A stretch of DNA of 35,301 nt from Actinomycetota bacterium (lineage in GTDB: Bacteria; Actinomycetota; Geothermincolia; Geothermincolales; RBG-13-55-18). The DNA lies in the NCBI GenBank assembly GCA_016931915.1, contig JAFGDU010000141.1:1-35301 (forward strand), given 5' to 3'. The notes under the pieces are model-generated. The model was not told the origin of the DNA and did no database searches. It worked only from the letters and a program-made list of their open reading frames with translations. Shown here one piece after another: positions 7,985 to 14,342 of this stretch (positions within the stretch are counted from its first letter, which is position 1; the number at the start of each line of letters is the position of its first letter). The position numbers and the translations under genes were made by a program.

Positions 7985-8826
7985 CCCGCATAAACCTGTT
8001 GCCACCCGAAGTAAGGGAAAAAGTCGCACGACCGCGACTCGTTCCTTGGATTATCCTCATGGGAGTGGTGACCATTGTGGTCATCGTGGCACTATTCATG
8101 CTCTTCAGCGCGCAGAAATCGGGCAAAGAGGATACGTTGCGCGAGAAGCAACAGGAGCTGGAGGATCTTCAGAGACAGACCCAGGGGATGAAGGTTTATG
8201 AAGAGCAGCAGCAGCAATTGCAGACGCTTCAGGGCATGTATAACCAGGCAAACCTGGGCCGTGTGGCCTGGGCACAGATGCTGAACGACCTGGCCATGTA
8301 CGTTCCCGAAGGCCTCGCGACAGCATCAAATCCGAAAGCTCCAGCCATATGGCTCACGTCGATGACCATAGATGCGCAGCCATTAGAGGCAATTGCCGGG
8401 GCAGGCGGACAGGCGACAACGTCCGCCGGCTCCCCGATAATTATCGAGGGTTTCGCAACCCCTGCGTGGTTGTGTATACAGACATGGTTGCCCAGGGCTA
8501 GTGACTTCAAGGCCAAGGGATTCCTTGACGCATACCCTTACTACTACTATTTCCGCGGTCACCCCAAAGTAGCAGAGTTCTTCGTCAGATTGCACAACAT
8601 GGAGGAATGGAGCAACCTGTGGATCGATAACTCCACTCAGAGCCCAATCAGCGAGTCGAGGAACGTATTGGTTGAGACCCAACCGGGCGTCTTCGAGTTA
8701 GAGCCGGAGTCATATTCCGACTGGGCAATCAAGTTCACTATAAACGCAAACTGGAACGCGGAGAACGCCATCTGGAGCGGGCTCAGTGCGGAGACGGGAG
8801 CGGCTCCGGCGGGAGGTGGTGGATGA
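7981..8826 (+). CDS. pilN: Type IV pilus assembly protein PilN
   Basis: Begins MTRINLLPPEVREK; the INLLP motif is the PilM-binding peptide of PilN. A single membrane segment (about residues 21-43, WIILMGVVTIVVIVALFML) is followed by a coiled coil rich in Gln/Glu/Leu (about 50-85) and an extracytoplasmic domain. At 281 residues it is longer than many PilN proteins (about 180-200), with extra sequence in the outer domain, including a Tyr-rich stretch (DAYPYYYYFRG) and a glycine-rich C-terminus. Its stop overlaps the pilO start at 8823. Confidence 0.9.
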   Translation: MTRINLLPPEVREKVARPRLVPWIILMGVVTIVVIVALFMLFSAQKSGKEDTLREKQQELEDLQRQTQGMKVYEEQQQQLQTLQGMYNQANLGRVAWAQMLNDLAMYVPEGLATASNPKAPAIWLTSMTIDAQPLEAIAGAGGQATTSAGSPIIIEGFATPAWLCIQTWLPRASDFKAKGFLDAYPYYYYFRGHPKVAEFFVRLHNMEEWSNLWIDNSTQSPISESRNVLVETQPGVFELEPESYSDWAIKFTINANWNAENAIWSGLSAETGAAPAGGGG

Positions 8827-9401
8827 TGAAGATAAAGGCCAGTGCCAGTATATGGCTGATTCTGTGCTTCCTGATATGCGTCATCATCCTGGTTCTCGCT
8901 CTCGTACTTGTCGTATTCCCCAAGAAGAACCAGGTAAGCGATGTACAGACAGATATAGATAATGTAGAGACGCAAATCTTGGCGGAGACCAATCGTTTGA
9001 ACCAGCTGAGGCAGTACGATAAGGACCCCGAGCAGTTTCTGCGGCAGATCGACGTGCTCGAGGAGCGCATGCCTCAGAACGTAGAGCTAGCCGATATTAT
9101 CCAACAGATTGACTATGCAGCTGAGGAGGCAGGGCTCGATTTCTTCTCGTTCACGCCGTCTGTCCCCATAGCCTATCAGGATTTCTATACGGTGACATGT
9201 GATGTCATCTTAAATGGTCGCTACTTCAACCTGATCGAGTTCTTTAACCACGTGGAGAGACTGCCGAGGTCGGTAAAAGTAGTGTACTTGAACTTGATAC
9301 AAGATGATAGCGGCCTGCCCTATCTGCAGATCACGTTAACTTTCAAAGCGTTCTTCACCACGAACCAGGGGATCGAAGAATTAGTGCAGCAAGGTGTCTA
9401 G
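8823..9401 (+). CDS. pilO: Type IV pilus assembly protein PilO
   Basis: A 192-residue bitopic membrane protein with one N-terminal segment (about residues 10-32, WLILCFLICVIILVLAL...), a coiled coil (about 38-70) and a C-terminal ferredoxin-like domain. Typical PilO motifs are LEERMPQNVELADIIQQI and GRYFNLIEFFNHVERLPR. It pairs with PilN on the outer face of the membrane. The ATG at 8823 overlaps the pilN stop; the next codon is also ATG. Confidence 0.92.
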   Translation: MMKIKASASIWLILCFLICVIILVLALVLVVFPKKNQVSDVQTDIDNVETQILAETNRLNQLRQYDKDPEQFLRQIDVLEERMPQNVELADIIQQIDYAAEEAGLDFFSFTPSVPIAYQDFYTVTCDVILNGRYFNLIEFFNHVERLPRSVKVVYLNLIQDDSGLPYLQITLTFKAFFTTNQGIEELVQQGV

Positions 9402-9443
9402 GGCAGCCACGTGTAATGACGTAATCATCAGACGGGAGTTGTC

Positions 9444-10157
9444 ATGAGAAGCGACGACCAGAGAGATGCTAAAGGAAAAAGGGCCGTTGATGGTCGCAAG
9501 GAAGTACCGGTTCAGCGCGTACGCCTGCTCACGGGCATGGCTATTGCGCTGGTCATTCTTACGGTCCTCGTCATGGCCGCCAACCCCGGGGCTTCAGGCA
9601 AGAACGATACCACGCTATCACAGGCTATGTTGTCGGAAAGATCCCAGCTCGAGATAGATACAGAGGGCCTGACAGCAAGGGTGGTCGAACAGAATTTTCA
9701 GATCCATATGGAGGAGATGGACCAGCAGACCGGAGAGATACCATACGTCGAGATCTGGGTGTTGAACGATCCCTTCTATCCCCTCATGGGTGAAGTTGGC
9801 GATCTCAGGGATGAGGATGGCACCCTGTCCAGTAAGGAATGGCAGATGCTTGGCTTCCCGGATTACGAGTTCGAACAGGAAGGGTCTACAACAGCACCCG
9901 TATCGTCGACACCGACGAGTACGTTACCGGTTACAACGGGCGTTCAACGCGTGGCAATGGTGGAGGAGATTTACGAGATAAGGGGCATATTGTACGTGGA
10001 TATCAAGGTAAACGATGTCACCTATGATAAACTGAAGGCGGGCAGCGAGTTTGCCGAAGTGTTCATGGTGCAGGAGATTGTAAATGAACGGACGGTGAGA
10101 GTCCTTTGCGGGGATGAGACGTACGATCTTGAGGTTGGACAGCTGAGAAAGATCTAG
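9444..10157 (+). CDS. PilP-like pilus alignment protein (secretin partner absent)
   Basis: A 237-residue protein with a charged N-terminus, one membrane segment (about 28-46, LLTGMAIALVILTVLVMAA), a middle region with Thr/Ser/Pro-rich linker (about 148-166), and a C-terminal beta-rich domain. That domain includes VEEIYEIRGILYVDIKVND and RTVRVLCGDETYDLEVGQLRKI, which has the shape of the PilP/GspC beta-domain. Position after pilO supports this, but sequence identity to PilP is not obvious. The ATG at 9444 has GGGAG upstream. A terminator follows 20 bases after the stop, so pilQ is absent, as expected in a monoderm. Family membership is inferred. Confidence 0.6.
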   Translation: MRSDDQRDAKGKRAVDGRKEVPVQRVRLLTGMAIALVILTVLVMAANPGASGKNDTTLSQAMLSERSQLEIDTEGLTARVVEQNFQIHMEEMDQQTGEIPYVEIWVLNDPFYPLMGEVGDLRDEDGTLSSKEWQMLGFPDYEFEQEGSTTAPVSSTPTSTLPVTTGVQRVAMVEEIYEIRGILYVDIKVNDVTYDKLKAGSEFAEVFMVQEIVNERTVRVLCGDETYDLEVGQLRKI

Positions 10158-10176
10158 TTGAAGTGAGGGATATGGA

Positions 10177-10200
10177 GGGCGGCTAGCAGCCGCCCTTTTT
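10177..10200 (+). terminator. Rho-independent terminator after the pilMNO operon
   Basis: An 8-bp GC-rich stem, GGGCGGCT (10177-10184) and AGCCGCCC (10188-10195), has a 3-base loop and five T residues. It closes the pilM-N-O-P-like unit. Only 43 bases separate it from aroC. Confidence 0.9.
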
Positions 10201-10243
10201 GATTTGATGCATGGAATACAGGGTTTTATGAGGGTGAACGGAC

Positions 10244-11401
10244 ATGTTGAGATTTCTTGATGCCGGGGAGTCGCACGGGATAGGGATAGTCACGATTGTT
10301 GAGGGAATGCCATACGGGGTTCCGGTGGGTGCTTCGGATATCGGGGGGGAGTTGGCGCGGAGAAGACTTGGCTATGGCAGGGGCGAACGCATGAGGCTGG
10401 AGTCCGACAAGGCCGAGATATTGAGCGGCATCAGAAACGGGATGACTCTGGGCAGCCCCGTAGCGATAAGGGTGATGAACGCAGAGTACGCAAAGTGGAA
10501 GCAGACGATGTCACGGGAGAAGATACCGGATGTCGATGCCCTGACCATGTTGAGACCGGGGCATGCCGACATGGCGGGGGCTTTGAAGTACGGCACGCGT
10601 GACGTAAGGGACATCCTGGAGAGGGCTTCCGCGCGAGAGACCGTAGGCAGGGTCTGCGCCGGTTCGCTGGCGAAGAGAATACTAACTGAGTTGGAGATAG
10701 CGATTGGCTCACATGTTGTCGCCATAGGGGGGGTTGGAGGATCTGGGCACATGCCTATCCCCGAAAGGAAGAGAATAATGGCCGTGGACGCCGACCCTAT
10801 GCGCTGTCTCGATGAGGATGTTTCGCGACGCATGAGGGAAGAGGTAGATCGCACGCGCGAAGAGGGCGATTCGCTCGGCGGCGTATTCGAGGTTCTGGCA
10901 TATGGTCTGCCGGCCGGACTTGGCAGCCACGTGCACTGGGACCGCCGCCTCGATGGGCGGCTGGCGGCTGCGGTCATGTCCATACAGGCAGTCAAGGGAG
11001 TGGAGATCGGGGGCGGTTTCAAGCTGTCGAGTGTAAGGGGATCAGATGCTGCGGATATTATTTCGCATGGCGAAGATGAGGGATTCTACCACCTGAGCAA
11101 TCGCGCAGGCGGAATAGAGGGGGGTATCACCAATGGCGAGGTGCTCGTATTGCGCGCCGCCATGAAGCCCATCCCAACGCTGGCCCACCCGCTTGATTCT
11201 ATAGACCTGGTGAGCAAGGAGAGGGTGAAAGCAGCGGTTGAGCGATCGGACGTGTGCGCCGTGCCGGCAGCGGCAGTCATCGCGGAATCGATGGTAGCCT
11301 TCGTTCTGGCAGACGCGCTACTGGAAAAAACGGGTGGAGACAACATGGAGGAAGTACGGTCGCGTTTTGCAGCGATAATCAAGGAACAGATGCGGTTCTG
11401 A
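10244..11401 (+). CDS. aroC: Chorismate synthase
   Basis: Converts 5-enolpyruvylshikimate 3-phosphate to chorismate using reduced FMN. At 385 residues it is normal. Motifs include the N-terminal AGESHG, RPGHADMAGALKYGTRDVRDI, ASARETVGRVCAG and the C-terminal HP-containing segment before the cofactor-binding tail. GAGGGTGA (10230-10237) is six bases before the ATG. A terminator lies just upstream, so it needs its own promoter or read-through: TTGATG (10204-10209) and TATGAG (10227-10232) with 17-base spacing is the only candidate, and it would leave an implausibly short leader. aroK follows after 32 bases. Confidence 0.96.
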   Translation: MLRFLDAGESHGIGIVTIVEGMPYGVPVGASDIGGELARRRLGYGRGERMRLESDKAEILSGIRNGMTLGSPVAIRVMNAEYAKWKQTMSREKIPDVDALTMLRPGHADMAGALKYGTRDVRDILERASARETVGRVCAGSLAKRILTELEIAIGSHVVAIGGVGGSGHMPIPERKRIMAVDADPMRCLDEDVSRRMREEVDRTREEGDSLGGVFEVLAYGLPAGLGSHVHWDRRLDGRLAAAVMSIQAVKGVEIGGGFKLSSVRGSDAADIISHGEDEGFYHLSNRAGGIEGGITNGEVLVLRAAMKPIPTLAHPLDSIDLVSKERVKAAVERSDVCAVPAAAVIAESMVAFVLADALLEKTGGDNMEEVRSRFAAIIKEQMRF

Positions 11402-11433
11402 TTACGGGAGCCATCAGCCGTCGGATATTGATT

Positions 11434-11973
11434 ATGGACGCGGAAGCTATAAAGAATGTTGCATTGATCGGGTTTATGGGGTCCGGCAAGAGTACGGTCG
11501 GATATCTACTGGCTCGATATCTGCACATGGAATTCGTTGACCTGGACGAAGTAATCGCCTCTGAGGCAGGCATGAGTATAAACGAGATATTCGCAGTCGA
11601 GGGGGAGGAAGGGTTCAGGGAACGTGAAGGTGCTGCGCTGCAAGGGGTATTGCGTAGCGGCAGTAAAGTGCTCTCGTGTGGGGGCGGGTTGGTCCTCGAC
11701 CGTACCAACGTCGATATATTGCGCAGGAGTTGCCGGGTATTCCTTCTGCGTATCTCACCCGAGCGGGCGGTAGAACGTTTGAGCGGGAGCGACTGCCGTC
11801 CGCTAATTGCAGAGGGAGACTTGGATGAAAAGGTGCGGGTTTTGATGCACGAGAGGAGCAGAAGATACCTTGAGGCGGCGCATGAGGTCGTAGAGGCTGA
11901 CGCTGCAAGCCCGCAGGAGTTGGCTGAGGAGTTAGCGGAGAGATGGCTGAGATACGTATCAGATCTTCTGTAG
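11434..11973 (+). CDS. aroK: Shikimate kinase
   Basis: Phosphorylates shikimate with ATP. The P-loop GFMGSGKS is at residues 13-20, VDLDEVI carries the shikimate-binding Asp, EGFREREG is the substrate Arg motif, SCGGGLVLD the glycine motif, and DCRPL the lid. The roughly 179-residue length is normal. The ATG at 11434 gives a normal N-terminus but a weak SD; the TTG at 11428 is an alternative. The open frame extends upstream into aroC, and that extension is not part of the protein. Its 3' end overlaps aroB by 31 bases. The aroK-aroB order next to pil genes is known from Proteobacteria too. Confidence 0.94.
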   Translation: MDAEAIKNVALIGFMGSGKSTVGYLLARYLHMEFVDLDEVIASEAGMSINEIFAVEGEEGFREREGAALQGVLRSGSKVLSCGGGLVLDRTNVDILRRSCRVFLLRISPERAVERLSGSDCRPLIAEGDLDEKVRVLMHERSRRYLEAAHEVVEADAASPQELAEELAERWLRYVSDLL

Positions 11974-13052
11974 GAGAATATCCGGTTCTGATAGGGAGGG
12001 ATCTCTACGAGAACGAACTGCCTGACCTGATAGGCAGGATAAGACCGACGTCGGTGGCGGTTGTGAGTCACGCCTCGATCATGGGACTTCATGGCAAGAG
12101 GTTGATCGAAGCGATTTACCCCATATGCGGTGGAGAAAACGGCGTCTTTCAGTATCTATTTGCCGAGGGGGAGGAGAACAAAAACCTTTCGACCGTCGAG
12201 GATGGGTACGAGGTTTTTTTGGCCTCAGGTATCAACAGGGAAGGCCTGGTAGTTGCTTTCGGCGGTGGTGTCGTGGGTGACTTGGCGGGTTTCCTGGCAG
12301 CGACATATATGAGAGGTACGAGGTTGCTGCAAGTGCCGACCACGCTCATGGCCATGGTGGATTCGAGTGTAGGAGGGAAGGTAGGGGTCGATCTTAAGGG
12401 CGCGAAGAACGCCGTGGGGACGTTCTACCAACCGCAGGCTGTATTGAGCGACGTCGGCGTGCTGGGGACATTGCCGGAGAGGGAATTGCGTGGAGGCATG
12501 GTCGAGATAGCGAAGTACGGCCTTCTCTACGACGAGATCATGCTGCAGAAGATAGGAAAGTGGCATGATGGCCTGCCGGAGAACGCAGAGGAGCTCGACG
12601 GCGTGATCGCTGCATGTGTCGCGCACAAAGCGGATGTAGTGACGGTTGATGAACGCGATCTCACAGGCAAAAGGGCGATGCTCAATTACGGGCATACCTT
12701 CGGACACGCGCTTGAAACAGCGACAGCATACATCCACCTGCGCCATGGAGAGGCGGTCGGCATCGGGATGCTGATGGCGGCCAGGTTGTCGGAGCTGTGC
12801 GGCCTGGCTGGAGAGGGCCTGCATGAATACCATCGATGCGTGCTGATGCCCATCCTCAAGGATGTGGTTTTTCCGCGGGATCTGGATGCAGGCAGGATCG
12901 TAAACGCCATGCAAAGCGACAAGAAAAAGGGACACGTGATGAGATTCGTGCTTCTGCAGGAACCGCAGGAACCGCGACTCGTGGAATCACCGGGGGAAGC
13001 ACTGATAATGCGGGCGGTGGCGGATATCATGCGCGATATGAAGGGAGATTAG
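11943..13052 (+). CDS. aroB: 3-dehydroquinate synthase
   Basis: An NAD- and metal-dependent enzyme that converts DAHP to 3-dehydroquinate. The 369-residue protein has EGEENKNLSTV, the NAD-binding GGGVVGDLAGFLAATYMRG, PTTLMAMVDSSVGGKVGVD, and the metal-binding LNYGHTFGHALE with the later HGEAVGIGM. All key residues look present. The start at 11943 lies inside the aroK end but is supported by the normal N-terminus (MAEIRIRSSVGEYPVLIG). aroQ begins three bases after its stop. Confidence 0.96.
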   Translation: MAEIRIRSSVGEYPVLIGRDLYENELPDLIGRIRPTSVAVVSHASIMGLHGKRLIEAIYPICGGENGVFQYLFAEGEENKNLSTVEDGYEVFLASGINREGLVVAFGGGVVGDLAGFLAATYMRGTRLLQVPTTLMAMVDSSVGGKVGVDLKGAKNAVGTFYQPQAVLSDVGVLGTLPERELRGGMVEIAKYGLLYDEIMLQKIGKWHDGLPENAEELDGVIAACVAHKADVVTVDERDLTGKRAMLNYGHTFGHALETATAYIHLRHGEAVGIGMLMAARLSELCGLAGEGLHEYHRCVLMPILKDVVFPRDLDAGRIVNAMQSDKKKGHVMRFVLLQEPQEPRLVESPGEALIMRAVADIMRDMKGD

Positions 13053-13055
13053 ACG

Positions 13056-13502
13056 ATGTCTCTGATCGTTGTGCTCAACGGACCGAACCTGAATCTCCTG
13101 GGTTCCAGGGAGCCCTCGATATATGGGCGGGTCACCTGGGCGGAGGTGAGAGAGCGCCTGCAACATATAGCGGAAGAAAGGGGCGTTGAGATCGAATTCT
13201 TCCAGAGCAATCACGAGGGAGCGATCATAGATTTCATACAGGGACTGTCGGGGAGGGCCAATGGCCTCATAATAAACCCCGGTGCGCTGACCCATTACAG
13301 TTATTCCCTGCATGACGCGCTCATGGGCTCAGAGATCCCCGCCATCGAGCTGCACCTATCTAATATATATGCCAGGGAGGAATGGAGGGCCCGTTCGGTG
13401 GTCTCTCCGGCAGCGAGGGGTGTTATAGCCGGTCTGGGCGCGTTGGGATACGAACTTGCCATGGAAGCCATGCTGGGAATCATAGAAGCCTCCCAGGGGT
13501 GA
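13056..13502 (+). CDS. aroQ: Type II 3-dehydroquinate dehydratase
   Basis: Dehydrates 3-dehydroquinate to 3-dehydroshikimate, the substrate of AroE upstream. The 148 residues carry the type II signatures VLNGPNLNLLGSREPSIYG (with the catalytic Tyr), FFQSNHEGAIIDFI, NPGALTHYSYSLHDAL and ELHLSNIYAREEWR with the catalytic His. AAGGGAG (13041-13047) precedes the ATG. It ends the aro block; aroA and a DAHP synthase are not in the window. Confidence 0.96.
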   Translation: MSLIVVLNGPNLNLLGSREPSIYGRVTWAEVRERLQHIAEERGVEIEFFQSNHEGAIIDFIQGLSGRANGLIINPGALTHYSYSLHDALMGSEIPAIELHLSNIYAREEWRARSVVSPAARGVIAGLGALGYELAMEAMLGIIEASQG

Positions 13503-13767
13503 CGAAAACCGCGCATCACTCACTTAGCCGGATGCTATAAAAAGCCTGTTCAACATGCTTATGTAACATTGTCGTAACATAGTTTGCAGCTATTTTACAA
13601 TTAAGTACTTGAAAAGGGGTTAAGATATTTTCGGGATCAATCGATGGAACAAGTAAGCGGATACGGGTGGCAGATGTCTTGTTGCTCACGAGGCGTTGCA
13701 GAGGGCGGTAAGGAGGATGGGGGCAGGAGATGTTGAAAGAGCATTGCAGAACCGGGAGCGAGCTGGA
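13503..13767 (+). promoter_or_regulatory. Leader of the prepilin cluster with a GTAACAT direct repeat
   Basis: An AT-rich 265-base gap. GTAACAT occurs at 13563-13569 and again at 13574-13580, an 11-base period (one helical turn). A -10-like TACAAT lies at 13596-13601, and its -35 position (about 13574-13579) falls on the second repeat. No consensus -35 is present, which would suit an activator-dependent promoter. A late stretch has an SD-like AGGAGG near 13712-13716 that leads to no clear gene. No T-rich terminator follows aroQ. Confidence 0.35.
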
Positions 13768-14310
13768 ATGAGATCAATACATCGGGAAAACGGCTTTACA
13801 GTGGTCGAGCTGGCTATAGTCGTCATCCTCATCGGGGTAGCGCTCGGCATCATCTCGTTGAGCTACGCGAATACCAGCAATAATCTGGCCTTAAAGAGCG
13901 CCGAGACCGAGGCCGAGGCCATGATGGAGAGAGCATACAATATCGCACTCGAGGAGGGGGTCGGCGTTTACCTGGCGTTCTGGGACAACGGGGGCGCACA
14001 CAAGAACATGAGCGCGATCTACAGAGTATACCCTGACGGTCTGGACGAGTTCGTCAACGACACCCCTACCGAACCTCCCCCCGTCGGAATGAGCTCGGAA
14101 AGCGACGGCAGCGGCCACTACTGGGTGAAAATGGCCGATGGATCGGCGTCCGTGCAGTCCTCGGTAACACTTTTCTTCAACAGGGAAGGGTCGCTGGTCA
14201 CGGTCAACCCCGTACCTGAGGGGGGGGACATGAGCGTGACGTTAGTCGTAGCCGGCAGGACGATAACGGTCAGCATTAACGACAGGGGAGAGGTAACCAC
14301 CTCTATGTGA
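13768..14310 (+). CDS. Type IV prepilin-like protein (GspH/FimT type)
   Basis: About 180 residues. A short leader, MRSIHRENG, precedes the prepilin-peptidase site G/FTVVE with the conserved Glu at +5. A hydrophobic helix (AIVVILIGVALGIISLSY) follows, then a beta-rich globular domain with no obvious cysteines. The ATG at 13768 is chosen because it gives a normal 9-residue leader and GGGAG lies at 13754-13758; frames further upstream (TTG 13696, ATG 13717) would give odd long leaders. Size and position first in the minor-pilin cluster fit FimT/GspH. Its TGA overlaps the next frame. Confidence 0.85.
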   Translation: MRSIHRENGFTVVELAIVVILIGVALGIISLSYANTSNNLALKSAETEAEAMMERAYNIALEEGVGVYLAFWDNGGAHKNMSAIYRVYPDGLDEFVNDTPTEPPPVGMSSESDGSGHYWVKMADGSASVQSSVTLFFNREGSLVTVNPVPEGGDMSVTLVVAGRTITVSINDRGEVTTSM

Positions 14311-14342
14311 TAGAGGGGGGAAGCCGGGGTGCGAAGGAGGAG

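Noticed and set aside
10204..10232. A promoter for aroC (TTGATG-17-TATGAG)
   Set aside because: It would place the transcript start after the SD and only about five bases before the ATG. Both boxes are weak. Kept only as a remark under aroC.
13503..13767. A cyclic di-GMP riboswitch ahead of the prepilin genes
   Set aside because: Such switches are common before pilin genes, but the conserved GEMM core sequences are not found here, nor in the pilT-pilC or pilC-HTH gaps.
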